A stretch of 64,000 bases of DNA from a candidate division WOR-3 bacterium (GTDB lineage: Bacteria > Hydrothermota > UBA3072), in assembly GCA_039804165.1 (NCBI GenBank), contig JBDRZZ010000001.1, positions 1-64,000 on the forward strand. Reading direction: 5' to 3'. Below, one piece after another: positions 35,363-44,630 of this stretch. The stretch's first letter is position 1. Each line of letters opens with the position of its first letter. The position numbers were made by a program, and so were the translations under genes. The notes beneath the pieces were generated by a model. That model had not been told where the DNA came from. It worked only from the letters and a program-made list of their open reading frames with translations, and made no database searches.

Positions 35363-37309
35363 ATGATTTACATTATAACCGGGATTGGAGTTGTAGGCAT
35401 TTTGTTCGCTCTTGGGACGTATCTTTTCTTAAAGAAAAAAGATGCCGGTTCTGAGAGAATGAAGGAAATTGCTGAAGAAATTCATCTTGGAGCAATGACG
35501 TTCTTAAAAAGAGAATATCAAATTATTTTTATATTTGCCTTAATTGTTTTTCTCGTTTTAACAAAGTTTTTGAGTTTTGGGACAGGGCTTGCTTATCTTC
35601 TTGGGGCTTTTTGTTCTCTTTCTGCAGGGCTTTTAGGGATGGAGGCTGCAACCCGGTCGAGCGGAAGAGCCTGTGCAGCTGCAATTAAAAGTGGAATATC
35701 AGAGGCTTTGAGTGTTGCTTTTAGGGGTGGTTCTGTTATGGGAGTTGCGGTTGCTTCTTTGGGAGTTTTAGGTTTAAGTATTGTTTATATATTAACAAAA
35801 GACACAATGATTATCAATGGTTTTGCTATGGGTGCAAGTTCTGTTGCTCTTTTTGCTCGTGTTGGTGGAGGAATATATACAAAAGCTGCTGATGTTGGTG
35901 CTGATCTTGTCGGTAAGATTGAAGAAAATATTCCTGAAGATGATCCCAGAAATCCCGGGGTTATTGCTGATAATGTAGGAGATTGCGTTGGAGATACAGC
36001 AGGAATGGGTGCAGATCTATTTGAGTCTTATGTTGGATCTGTTGTTGCAACAATGGCTATTGGAGCAACATTAGCTTCTCCTTTTAAGTGGATGTATTTA
36101 CCTCTTGTTTTGATCACTTTGGGCCTTATTTCTTCGCTTATTGGGATATCTTCAATAAACTTTTTGAAAAGGATTGATCCTCAATCTGCTTTACGTTATG
36201 CAACTTATGTTAGTGGTTTTATTTTTGTTGCCGCATCTTTTTTTGCTGTAAAAAGCATAATTGGGAATTTTAACATTTTCTGGTGCATTGTGGCTGGCTT
36301 ACTCACAGGGGTTTTAATTGGTCTTGAAAGTGAGTTTTTCACAAGTGGGCCACCGATAAAGAGAGTTGCTAAAAGCAGCGAATCTGGGGCAGCTCCAACC
36401 ATAATCACAGGTCTTGCGACAGCTTTTGAAAGCACAATTTTACCCCTTGTCACAATCTGTATTTCCACTTATCTTGTTTATCAGTTAAGTGGACTTTATG
36501 GAATTGCAATTTCAGCTGTGGGAATGCTTTCAACAATTGGTATTGTTATGTCTACAGATTCTTATGGACCTATTGCCGATAATGCCGGAGGTATTGCAGA
36601 GATGTCAGGGCAGAAACCTGAGGTTAGAAAAATCACGGATAAACTGGATGCTTTAGGAAATACAACTGCTGCAATTGGAAAAGGTTTTGCAATTGGGTCG
36701 GCTGCTTTAACTGCTCTTGCTCTTTTCTCTGCATACCAGAAGGTTGCAAATATAGACATTATTAATTTGAGTGATGTGAAAACGATTATCGGCTTACTTC
36801 TTGGAGGTCTTATGGTTTTTGTTGTTTCAGCACTCACTTTGAAATCTGTTGGACAACTCGCAAATAAGATGGTTATTGAAATTAGACGTCAGTTTAGAGA
36901 AATTGTTGGGTTGAGAGAAGGGAAGGTAAAGCCAGATACGAGAAGATGTGTTGACATTGTAACAAAGGGAGCTATAAAAGAAATGGCTCTACCAGGGCTT
37001 TTAGCTGTGATTGTTCCGCTTTTAGTTGGTTTCTTTCTTGGTAAACATGCTCTTGGAGGATTTTTGGCTGGAGCAACAACTACTGGAGTCTTAATTGGTC
37101 TAATGATGACGAATGGAGGAGCAACTTGGGATAATGCAAAGAAATGGATTGAAGAAGGTAATCTTGGAGGTAAAGGGACCCCTACTCATGCAGCTGCAGT
37201 TGTTGGAGATACAGTCGGAGATCCTTTCAAAGATACAACAGGTCCTTCAATGAATATTCTGATTAAACTTATGGCAATTGTTTCTTTGGTTTTTGCTCCT
37301 TTACTTTAA
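35363..37309 (+). CDS. hppA: membrane-bound ion-translocating pyrophosphatase, K+-dependent type
   Basis: A 648-residue protein with about 15-16 transmembrane helices, slightly shorter than typical bacterial forms. Signatures include DVGADLVGK (about 177), the [15 protein letters not shown] acidic loop (about 192-206) and the C-terminal [15 protein letters not shown] block. [10 protein letters not shown] near residue 432 has Ala where K+-independent enzymes have Lys, so K+ activation is expected; Na+ versus H+ pumping cannot be read with confidence. It hydrolyses PPi and builds an ion gradient, common in energy-limited anaerobes. AAGGAGG precedes the ATG. Confidence 0.96.
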   Translation: MIYIITGIGVVGILFALGTYLFLKKKDAGSERMKEIAEEIHLGAMTFLKREYQIIFIFALIVFLVLTKFLSFGTGLAYLLGAFCSLSAGLLGMEAATRSSGRACAAAIKSGISEALSVAFRGGSVMGVAVASLGVLGLSIVYILTKDTMIINGFAMGASSVALFARVGGGIYTKAADVGADLVGKIEENIPEDDPRNPGVIADNVGDCVGDTAGMGADLFESYVGSVVATMAIGATLASPFKWMYLPLVLITLGLISSLIGISSINFLKRIDPQSALRYATYVSGFIFVAASFFAVKSIIGNFNIFWCIVAGLLTGVLIGLESEFFTSGPPIKRVAKSSESGAAPTIITGLATAFESTILPLVTICISTYLVYQLSGLYGIAISAVGMLSTIGIVMSTDSYGPIADNAGGIAEMSGQKPEVRKITDKLDALGNTTAAIGKGFAIGSAALTALALFSAYQKVANIDIINLSDVKTIIGLLLGGLMVFVVSALTLKSVGQLANKMVIEIRRQFREIVGLREGKVKPDTRRCVDIVTKGAIKEMALPGLLAVIVPLLVGFFLGKHALGGFLAGATTTGVLIGLMMTNGGATWDNAKKWIEEGNLGGKGTPTHAAAVVGDTVGDPFKDTTGPSMNILIKLMAIVSLVFAPLL

Positions 37310-37325
37310 CTTAGGAGGGTTCTAC

Positions 37326-37354
37326 TTGACAAAAATTTTCCCTTACTTTATAAT
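37326..37354 (+). promoter_or_regulatory. consensus sigma70 promoter, leaderless type
   Basis: TTGACA (37326-37331), 17 bp, TATAAT (37349-37354): a perfect match to the consensus in both boxes and spacing. The ATG at 37361 is only 6 nt beyond the -10 box. Confidence 0.85.
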
Positions 37355-37360
37355 AGAAAG

Positions 37361-37912
37361 ATGAAAAAAGAAGAGCTTTATTATTTTCTTAATCTTATGT
37401 TTAACCTTCCTTATGAGGATGAATTTCGAAAGGTAAAGGTTAAGACTAAAAAGCTGGATGAGTTTTTAGAAGAAGTTAGAGATGGTAAGATAAAAGATCC
37501 TAAAGAATTTCTTAGGGAAGGGCTAAGAAGAACTATAACCCCTGCTCTTCTTTCAATAATTAGGGAAAAACTTAGGATATTCGCAGAAAAGAATAAAGAT
37601 AACGATAAAGGAAAAGCAGCCGGGTTAATTCTTGGTTTTTTATCTACTGGAATGCCTTTAGATCAAAATGGTTTTTTTGTGACTATCTTTATAAGAAGTG
37701 CGCTTAATCGTCCACTTGCAGATGATAGAAAAGTTTGGGAGTTTATATATGTTTTTCTACCAAAGAAAGTTGAGACAGGAGAAGTAGAAACAATTAAAAA
37801 GGCTTCCTTTAATTTTGGAGAGGGTTTTGAAGAAAGAGAATCAGGATTACTAACTCCAAAAGAAGAAAGGATAAAGGAAAAGAGCGAGAGAAAGTTGATA
37901 ATTCCAAAATGA
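37361..37912 (+). CDS. hypothetical protein upstream of purE
   Basis: A 183-residue soluble, mostly helical protein (LYYFLNLMFNLPYEDEF at the start, GLILGFLSTGMPLDQNG in the middle, charged C-terminus rich in Glu and Lys). I recognise no family. It is the first gene of a purE-purC transcription unit, 9 bp before purE, driven by a perfect promoter. Confidence 0.7.
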   Translation: MKKEELYYFLNLMFNLPYEDEFRKVKVKTKKLDEFLEEVRDGKIKDPKEFLREGLRRTITPALLSIIREKLRIFAEKNKDNDKGKAAGLILGFLSTGMPLDQNGFFVTIFIRSALNRPLADDRKVWEFIYVFLPKKVETGEVETIKKASFNFGEGFEERESGLLTPKEERIKEKSERKLIIPK

Positions 37913-37921
37913 GGAGTTTGG

Positions 37922-38392
37922 ATGGGAAAATTGGTTATTATTATGGGTTCAGGAAGAGATTTAAATTATGCAAGGGGAATTGAAAAAATTGTAAAAAAGT
38001 TTGGTGTTAATTGTGAATTGAGAGTTGCTTCTGCTCATAAAACTCCTGAGAAGGTTCTAAAAATAGTAAGAGAAAATGAAAAAGAAGAGGTAGTTTTTAT
38101 TACAATTGCTGGGAAAAGCAATGCTTTAAGTGGTTTTGTGGATGCAAATACGACTAAACCTGTAATAGCAGCTCCACCTTATTCAGAGAAATTTTGTGGT
38201 GTAGATATTTTTTCGAGTTTAAGAATGCCAAAAGGAGTGGCTCCACTTGTTATTCTTGGAGAAGAACAGGCCGCTCTTTCTGCTATTAAAATTCTTGCTC
38301 TTTCTGATGAAAAACTTCGAGAAAGAATTTATAATTATCAGAAAAGATATAAAGAGGAGATTGAAAAGGAGGATAAAAAATTAAATGGGTAG
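37922..38392 (+). CDS. purE: phosphoribosylaminoimidazole carboxylase PurE, class II-like
   Basis: A 156-residue PurE fold protein. It has IIMGSGRDL (about 6-14) and VASAHKTP (about 39-46), but the catalytic-loop region reads AGKSNALSGFVDANT and the next loop DIFSSLRMPKGVAPLVIL, like the AIR carboxylase domain of animal PAICS and treponemal class II PurE rather than the AGGAAHLPGM of class I. Class II enzymes carboxylate AIR directly with CO2 and need no PurK. Adjacent purC, overlapping by 8 nt, mirrors the PAICS gene fusion. Confidence 0.88.
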   Translation: MGKLVIIMGSGRDLNYARGIEKIVKKFGVNCELRVASAHKTPEKVLKIVRENEKEEVVFITIAGKSNALSGFVDANTTKPVIAAPPYSEKFCGVDIFSSLRMPKGVAPLVILGEEQAALSAIKILALSDEKLRERIYNYQKRYKEEIEKEDKKLNG

Positions 38393-39383
38393 TGTAAAAG
38401 ACCTTTTCGTTATCGAAGAACCGAAAGAAAATAGCCCTGGAATAGGGCTTTTTACTTTTTCTGATAGGTATTCCGTTTTTGATTGGGGGGAGATGCCAGA
38501 TTTAATCCCTAATAAAGGTGCTTCTCTTGCAATAATTACAACCCATTTTTTTGAAGTTTTGAAGAAAAAAGGGATCCCAAGTCATTATCTTGGGGCAGTA
38601 ATTGATGGAAAGATGGTAAGTTTTGATAAAATAAATAAGCCTTTTAATACAATTAAGGTTAAGCTTGTTAGAGTGATAAAACCCCAAAGGAAAGATGGTG
38701 GATATGATTACTCTGTTTATAAAAACTTATCTGGGAATTATCTTATTCCCTTAGAATTTATTTATAGAAATTCGGTTCCTGAAGATTCTTCTTTTTGGGA
38801 AAGGTATTATAGAGGAGAAATTAATTATGATGGAGAAGTTATCCCTGATGTTCCTTTAAAAAGACCAATTCTTGATGTCTCTACAAAGTTAGAAGAGACT
38901 GATAGATATTTATCTTGGGAAGAGGCAATGGAGTTGAGTAATCTTGACTTAGATCAAATTGAAGAGCTGAAAAGTCTTCTTTCAAATATTAACGGGATAA
39001 TAACAGAAGAAACAGAAAAAGTAGGTATTGTTAATCAGGATGGTAAAATAGAGTTTGCTTTAGATGAAAGAGGCTTTATTATGGTTGTGGATGCTCTTGG
39101 AACTCTTGATGAGTGTAGATTTCTTTTTAATGGGATGACTTTAAGTAAAGAAATTTTGCGTAAATTCTATAGAAAATCTACTTGGTATAAAGAGGTAAAA
39201 AAAGCAAAAGAGAAGGATTCAATTAACTGGAAATCTCTTGTAAAAACCAAACCAGACCCCTTACCTAAAAAGTTAAAAGAGGGTATTTCTGAGGTTTATC
39301 AAGAAGTTGCGAATTTGATTTCTGGAAGAAAGTTTTTTAACGTTCCTCCTTTAGAAAAAATATTAAAAAAGATTTCAGATTGA
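38385..39383 (+). CDS. purC: SAICAR synthetase
   Basis: A 332-residue ATP-dependent ligase that joins aspartate to CAIR in purine synthesis. Visible elements are the FTFSDRYSVFDWGEMPDLIPNKG start block (split here: SDRYSVFDWGEMPD), GNYLIPLEFIYRNSVPE for substrate binding, and a late DALGTLDECRF. It is longer than the E. coli enzyme (~240) and resembles the archaeal-type form. It starts inside the end of purE, so the product of PurE is passed on to a co-made enzyme. Confidence 0.92.
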   Translation: MGSVKDLFVIEEPKENSPGIGLFTFSDRYSVFDWGEMPDLIPNKGASLAIITTHFFEVLKKKGIPSHYLGAVIDGKMVSFDKINKPFNTIKVKLVRVIKPQRKDGGYDYSVYKNLSGNYLIPLEFIYRNSVPEDSSFWERYYRGEINYDGEVIPDVPLKRPILDVSTKLEETDRYLSWEEAMELSNLDLDQIEELKSLLSNINGIITEETEKVGIVNQDGKIEFALDERGFIMVVDALGTLDECRFLFNGMTLSKEILRKFYRKSTWYKEVKKAKEKDSINWKSLVKTKPDPLPKKLKEGISEVYQEVANLISGRKFFNVPPLEKILKKISD

Positions 39384-39389
39384 GTTTGG

Positions 39390-39418
39390 TTGACAACAAT
39401 CTAATAAATTTGTATAAT
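39390..39418 (+). promoter_or_regulatory. consensus promoter of the glycosyltransferase operon, leaderless type
   Basis: TTGACA (39390-39395), 17 bp, TATAAT (39413-39418). The ATG at 39424 follows after 5 nt, without a ribosome-binding site. Confidence 0.85.
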
Positions 39419-39423
39419 TTATT

Positions 39424-39651
39424 ATGAAGATGGATACGCCCCTTTTAATGATTGGAACCTTTCTTGTAATAACCGGAATTTTAATTATTCTATTTGCAAA
39501 AATTCCGTTTTTTTCTCGTTTGCCTGGGAATATCTTGATTCAAAAAGAAAACTTTACATTTTATTTTCCCCTTTCTTCTTGTATATTGATTTCAATAATT
39601 TTGACAATCCTTCTCAATTTGATTTTCTTTATATTAAGGAGTAAACCTTGA
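39424..39651 (+). CDS. DUF2905 family small membrane protein
   Basis: A 75-residue protein with two transmembrane helices separated by the characteristic SRLPGNILIQKENFTFYFPL segment. DUF2905 proteins are small, of unknown function, often near envelope or DNA-repair genes. It is the first gene of the operon and its stop overlaps the TTG start of the next gene. Confidence 0.85.
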   Translation: MKMDTPLLMIGTFLVITGILIILFAKIPFFSRLPGNILIQKENFTFYFPLSSCILISIILTILLNLIFFILRSKP

Positions 39652-40376
39652 AGAGAGATTCTTTGGTTATTATTCCAACTTATAATGAAAAAGAAAATAT
39701 TTCTTCAATTATAAAGGAAGTTTTGAGGCAAGGAAAGGAGTTTGAAGTTTTAGTTATAGATGATGCGTCTCCAGATGGAACTTGGAAGATAGTGGAAGAA
39801 ATTCAGAAAAAAGAAAAAGATAGGGTTCATTTAATCAAAAGGGAAGGGAAGATGGGATTAGGGAGTGCATACATTGCGGGTTTTAAGTGGGCTCTTGAGA
39901 GGGAATACAAGTTTGTTTTTGAAATGGATGCTGATTTTTCGCATGATCCTTCTAATCTTAAGATCTTTCGTGAGGTTCTTGAGAAGGAAGATGTGGATCT
40001 TGTTATTGGGTCAAGATATAAGGAAGGGGTAAATGTTATCAATTGGCCGATTTCAAGGCTAATTTTGAGCTATTTCGCAAATCTTTTTGCGAAGAAAGTG
40101 ACAGGAGTTCCTCTTTCAGATCTAACTAGTGGTTTTAAAGGAATGAAGAGAACTTTTCTTGAGACTCTTGATCTAAATAAGGTTAAAGCTGAAGGCTATG
40201 GATTTCAGATAGAGATACATTTTTATGGTTATTGGAAAGGATTTAAGATTAAGGAAATGCCGATTGTTTTTGTAGAGCGGAGAGTTGGGAATTCTAAGAT
40301 GTCTAAAAAAATTATCTGGGAGGCTTTTTGGTTAGTTTGGAGATTGGGTTTTTTTAGACTTATTAAGAAAATATGA
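39648..40376 (+). CDS. polyprenol monophosphomannose synthase-like glycosyltransferase (GT2)
   Basis: A 242-residue soluble glycosyltransferase with IIPTYNEKENI (about 8-18), the nucleotide/metal DDASPDGT (about 38-45), EMDADFSHDP (DAD near 93) and SDLTSGFKGMKR (about 157), as in dolichyl-phosphate mannose synthases. It transfers a hexose from a nucleotide sugar to a lipid phosphate carrier on the inner membrane face. The start is TTG with AAGGAG upstream, overlapping the DUF2905 stop. Confidence 0.9.
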   Translation: MKRDSLVIIPTYNEKENISSIIKEVLRQGKEFEVLVIDDASPDGTWKIVEEIQKKEKDRVHLIKREGKMGLGSAYIAGFKWALEREYKFVFEMDADFSHDPSNLKIFREVLEKEDVDLVIGSRYKEGVNVINWPISRLILSYFANLFAKKVTGVPLSDLTSGFKGMKRTFLETLDLNKVKAEGYGFQIEIHFYGYWKGFKIKEMPIVFVERRVGNSKMSKKIIWEAFWLVWRLGFFRLIKKI

Positions 40377-41239
40377 CCCTTACGATTGGGATTGTGAATT
40401 ATAATACGAAAGATGAGTTAAAGAGCTGCATAGATTCAATTTTTAAAAATCCCCCAAATTGTAACTATCAAATTATTGTCGTTGATAATGACTCAAGAGA
40501 TGGTAGCAAAGATTTTTTAAAAAATATTAAAAGAAAAAAAATAAAATATATTTTGAATGAAAAGAATGTAGGATTTGGTTCTGCCTGTAATCAAATAGCA
40601 AGGTTAAGTTCCTCTCCCTATATCTTGTTTTTAAATCCTGATGTTAAGATAACTAAAAATGCTATAGATAAACTGATTAAGTTTTTGAGGAAAAATAAGA
40701 AAGTAGGTTTAGTTACAGGAAAACTTATTTATCCTGATGGTTCTATTCAACTCTCCTGCAGAAAGTTTCCAACAATTTTAAATGTCCTTGGAGGAAGAGA
40801 GTCTCTATTGCGAAAGATTTTCCCGAATAATATTATATCAAGGAGATATTTAATGACGGAGCTTGATTATACCAAGATTCAATTTCCTGATTGTGTGAGA
40901 GGAGCTGTGATGCTCTTTAGAAGGGAAATTTTTGAAAAGTTTGGTGGTTTTGATGAGAAATTTTTTCTCTATTTTGAGGACACTGATTTTTGCTTCCGGT
41001 TGAGAAAGAATGGGTTCGAAATAGCTTATTTACCAGAGGCTATTTTCTATCATAAATTAGGAGCAAGCACAGATAAAGAAAAATTGAAAGCAAAAATTGC
41101 TATTAATATTTCTATGTTTTATTATCTGCGGAAAAATATGGGTTATAATTTTCCTATCCTTTTCCTTCTATTCTTCTTTCTTTTAACAAGGCTTTTCTTT
41201 ATTTTCTTTTTCTTCTCTTTAAAGGAGATGAAGGAGTGA
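40373..41239 (+). CDS. GT2 family glycosyltransferase (rhamnosyltransferase-like)
   Basis: A 288-residue enzyme with VNYNTKDEL at the start, VVDNDSRDGS, LNPDVKIT (DxD-like) and the GGFDEKFFLYFEDTDFCFR block typical of WbbL/RfbF-type rhamnosyltransferases. A hydrophobic helix and short charged tail at the C-terminus suggest membrane association. It overlaps both neighbours by 4 nt and probably builds a surface polysaccharide. Confidence 0.88.
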   Translation: MTLTIGIVNYNTKDELKSCIDSIFKNPPNCNYQIIVVDNDSRDGSKDFLKNIKRKKIKYILNEKNVGFGSACNQIARLSSSPYILFLNPDVKITKNAIDKLIKFLRKNKKVGLVTGKLIYPDGSIQLSCRKFPTILNVLGGRESLLRKIFPNNIISRRYLMTELDYTKIQFPDCVRGAVMLFRREIFEKFGGFDEKFFLYFEDTDFCFRLRKNGFEIAYLPEAIFYHKLGASTDKEKLKAKIAINISMFYYLRKNMGYNFPILFLLFFFLLTRLFFIFFFFSLKEMKE

Positions 41240-42579
41240 TTCAAGAGAGAAAGCATTTTCTGAGATTCACGATAACCTTTTCTGATATAATAATCTTGAT
41301 TGTTACTTACTGGATTGCAGTTTTCACAAGAGCTCTTTTCCCTACTTATGGAGAAATTCCAGAGTGGGAATGGTATTTAAATTATTATTTGAGAATTTTC
41401 CCAATATTTCTTTTGACATTTCCTCCAGCGATAGCTTTTAATAATTTAACTTTGGATAGATTCCCTTTGGATAAGCATAATTTTTATTTAAAAACTATTT
41501 TTAGCTTTTTATTAACAATAGCTGTTTACATAGTTGTTCTTTATTATTTTAAATTGTTCAATCAAAGTCGTATTGCTCTTTTGGTCTTTTGTGTTCTGGG
41601 GATAACTCTATTAATAATTAATAGAGAGTTAATCTCAAAAGGAAAGAGGAATTCAATAAGAGCTGTTGTTTTTGGGAAAGAAAAAGAAGCAAAAGAGATA
41701 GAAGAGTTATTTTCTCTTCATGATTTTTTTGGGATTAATATAATAAAAATATTTAGTAAAGTTCCGATTGATTTTTCAGAATTTTTACATAAAGAGGTAA
41801 TTGAATGGGTGATAATTACTGAAGAAAAATATAAAAAATATATTCCTAAATTAGAAAACCTTGGCGTAACAGTTAGTTATTATTTAAAAGGAAGTTTTGG
41901 TAATCTTAGGAGTTTTGTTTCTGTTGAGAATTTATTTAGATCTCCTCTTATTACTTTTCATCCTACTCCTACTTCTTATGCCCAACTTTTTATTAAATAT
42001 CTACTTGATCGAATAGTCGCTTTTATTGCAATAATGGTCCTTTCTCCTTTATTTCTCGTGATTGCGGTTTCGATAAAATTGACTTCAAAAGGTCCTGTAA
42101 TTTATAAGCAGAAGAGAGTAGGACTAAAGGGCAAAATTTTTACAATGTTTAAGTTCAGGACAATGTTTGAGAATGCTGATGAAATGAAGGGAAGTCTTGC
42201 TTATTTAAATAAAATGGATAAGGTTGTTTTTAAAATAAAAGATGATCCAAGAGTTACAAAGGTGGGTAGAGTTTTAAGACGTTTTAGCCTTGATGAGCTA
42301 CCTCAGTTATTTAATGTGCTAAGGGGTGACTTGTCACTTGTAGGACCAAGACCTCCCATTCCGGAAGAAGTGAAAGAGTATGAAGATTGGCAGAGAAAAA
42401 GACTTGCGATAAAGCCAGGCTTAACATCTCTTTGGTTAATAAAGGGCCGTTCGGACTTATCTTTTGAAGAATGGATGAGGTTAGATTTAGAATATATAAA
42501 TAATTGGTCCTTAAGTCTTGACTTTCTTATCCTTTTAAAAACAATTCCAGCGTTAATATCTGGGAGGGGAGCTTATTGA
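41236..42579 (+). CDS. undecaprenyl-phosphate sugar phosphotransferase (WcaJ/WbaP type)
   Basis: A 447-residue polytopic protein. Four N-terminal helices (1-125), a middle Rossmann-like CoA-binding-type region (about 135-230) and the catalytic PGT domain with a re-entrant helix. Catalytic motifs are KRVGLKGKIFTMFKFRTM, FSLDELPQLFNVLRGDLSLVGPRPP and KPGLTSLW. It loads the first sugar phosphate on undecaprenyl phosphate to start capsule or O-antigen-like chain synthesis. Starts at GTG after AAGGAG. Confidence 0.92.
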   Translation: MIQERKHFLRFTITFSDIIILIVTYWIAVFTRALFPTYGEIPEWEWYLNYYLRIFPIFLLTFPPAIAFNNLTLDRFPLDKHNFYLKTIFSFLLTIAVYIVVLYYFKLFNQSRIALLVFCVLGITLLIINRELISKGKRNSIRAVVFGKEKEAKEIEELFSLHDFFGINIIKIFSKVPIDFSEFLHKEVIEWVIITEEKYKKYIPKLENLGVTVSYYLKGSFGNLRSFVSVENLFRSPLITFHPTPTSYAQLFIKYLLDRIVAFIAIMVLSPLFLVIAVSIKLTSKGPVIYKQKRVGLKGKIFTMFKFRTMFENADEMKGSLAYLNKMDKVVFKIKDDPRVTKVGRVLRRFSLDELPQLFNVLRGDLSLVGPRPPIPEEVKEYEDWQRKRLAIKPGLTSLWLIKGRSDLSFEEWMRLDLEYINNWSLSLDFLILLKTIPALISGRGAY

Positions 42580-44630
42580 TTTTCTTTTTTTTGATCTTAG
42601 TTTTTTCTGGTGAAGAGGAAGAATTATATAAATTAAGAAAAGAGTATATTTTACCTCTTTCTGTGGAGCCTTCTTTTGTAGAAAAGGGAGAAGCTTATTT
42701 AAATCTTGCCGTAATTGATATAAAACTTAAAGATTTTGATAGAGCTTCTCGGGAGTTGAAAAAAGCTTCTTTTTATGGTAGAAAAAAGGAAGCAATTTAT
42801 CTTGAGGGTGTTATTAATTACCTAAAGGGTGATATTGAGAAAGCAGTTTCAAATTTTAAGAAGATAGATGAGTGGGAATACATATTTTTTTTAGAAAATT
42901 TGTATACTCTTTCTCTTGGAAATCCAATTGAAAAAGAAATTATAAATAAGTTTCCTGATTCTCTTGGTTTTTATTTTGTCTTTTATGAAGAGGATTCTTT
43001 AAAAATTTTGGATTGGCTTGGAAAGGCTTCTATACCTTTATGGCAGAATTTTCTTGGTAGAGGATATCTTTGTTATGAGGGAGGAAAATATAGAAGAGCT
43101 TTAAACTATTTTAGAGAGTCTTATAAAATAAAAGAAACACAACTTACAGGAGTATATATTATAGCTACTTTATTTCAACTTTCTGAATTTGATAGTCTTA
43201 TTTCTTTTCAGGAAAGGGCTTCTATAAATACCCCTCTTACTAATTATCTAAAAGGAGAGGCTTATTATAAGAAAGGAAAAATGGAGAAAGCCTTAGAAAT
43301 TTTTCTTTCTGACAGCTTTCCTTTTTATGAAACTCATAAGCTTTTTGGAGCAGGTTGGTGTATGTATCAACTTGGAGAGTATTCTCAAAGTGTTTCATTA
43401 TTTAAAAAATTCCTTGATATCTATAAAGAGGGAGAACTTAAACAATATGCTTTGTATCGGATAGGAAGAGCTCTATTAAAACAAGGGAAAGTTGAAAGTA
43501 TTGACTACTTTAAGGAAATAGTAGAAAAATATCCTTCTTCTCCTCTTAGAGATGATGCTTATTTATTACTCGGCAAAATTAATTTTCTTCTTAATAAAGA
43601 AGACGAAGCAATTAGATGGTTTGAGTTACTTTTAAAAGAATATCCTTCTTCTTCGTGGTTACCAATCGCTTATAAATATCTTGGAGAAATTTTTTTAAAT
43701 AAGGAAGAATTTGGCAAAGCTTATAGATGTTATAAAGAGATATTGTCGCTAAAAGGAATTTCTCTGGATTTGTTGGATGAGGCACAATATAAGATTTTGG
43801 AAATAAGATGGAGAAGAGGAGAATTCCCTACAAAAATACATATGTATAAGGTTTTTGTGGAAAAATATCCTAAAAGTCCTAGAACACCTTCTCTTCTTCT
43901 TAAAATAGCAGAGTATTATGAGGTAGCGAAGAGATACGATCTGGCAATTCAATTTAATAAAAAAGTGCTTTTTGATTATCCGGGATCCCTTGAGGCTAAA
44001 GAAGCTTTGTTTAATGCTGTGAGAGTTTATGAAGAGATGGGTGAATTCCCTAAGGCTATAGAGCTTCTTGAGAACAATATAGAAGGAGAACCTGATTTGA
44101 AAGAAAAGATTTACTTGAAGCTCGGGGAGAATTTTGCAAAAATGAGGGATTTTAAAAAAGCGATTGAATATTATAAGAAGGTTTCTACAGATAGCCTTAA
44201 ACCATATTCTTTATATCAAATCGCCTTGCTTTATCAAGAATTAGGTTTTTTAGAAGAGGCTCGAATTCCTCTTAGGAATATTATAGAGAAATTTCCGGAT
44301 TCGGATTATATAGGGAAAACTTATCTTCTTCTTGCAAAAACATATTTCCAGGAAGGTGCTTTGAAAACTGCAATTGAGATTCTAAATAAAGGATTGAAAA
44401 ATTTGGGAGATAAAGAAACGGGAGAGCTTCTTTCCTTTAAAGCCACTATATATTGCGAATTAAACGATGAAGAAGCTCTTGAATTGTATTTAGAAAGTGC
44501 TAATAAGATTACAGATAGGAAAAGTAAGATTGAGGTTTTAGAAAAAGGGAGAGAATGTGCAATAAGACTTAATAAGACTGATAAAGTGGAACTGTTTGAG
44601 AATTTGATAAAAGATTTAAAATCTCAGTGA
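42576..44630 (+). CDS. TPR-repeat protein, probably periplasmic
   Basis: A 684-residue protein with a short hydrophobic N-terminus (likely signal peptide) and more than ten tetratricopeptide repeats, for instance around residues 35-70, 265-400 and 420-640, with KYPSSPLRDDAYLLLGK-type units like BamD/YbgF. Expected to be a protein-protein scaffold in the envelope. It starts at TTG with GGGAGGGG upstream, overlaps the sugar transferase by 4 nt, and its 3' end overlaps the convergent peptidase gene by 7 nt. Confidence 0.85.
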   Translation: MIFFFLILVFSGEEEELYKLRKEYILPLSVEPSFVEKGEAYLNLAVIDIKLKDFDRASRELKKASFYGRKKEAIYLEGVINYLKGDIEKAVSNFKKIDEWEYIFFLENLYTLSLGNPIEKEIINKFPDSLGFYFVFYEEDSLKILDWLGKASIPLWQNFLGRGYLCYEGGKYRRALNYFRESYKIKETQLTGVYIIATLFQLSEFDSLISFQERASINTPLTNYLKGEAYYKKGKMEKALEIFLSDSFPFYETHKLFGAGWCMYQLGEYSQSVSLFKKFLDIYKEGELKQYALYRIGRALLKQGKVESIDYFKEIVEKYPSSPLRDDAYLLLGKINFLLNKEDEAIRWFELLLKEYPSSSWLPIAYKYLGEIFLNKEEFGKAYRCYKEILSLKGISLDLLDEAQYKILEIRWRRGEFPTKIHMYKVFVEKYPKSPRTPSLLLKIAEYYEVAKRYDLAIQFNKKVLFDYPGSLEAKEALFNAVRVYEEMGEFPKAIELLENNIEGEPDLKEKIYLKLGENFAKMRDFKKAIEYYKKVSTDSLKPYSLYQIALLYQELGFLEEARIPLRNIIEKFPDSDYIGKTYLLLAKTYFQEGALKTAIEILNKGLKNLGDKETGELLSFKATIYCELNDEEALELYLESANKITDRKSKIEVLEKGRECAIRLNKTDKVELFENLIKDLKSQ

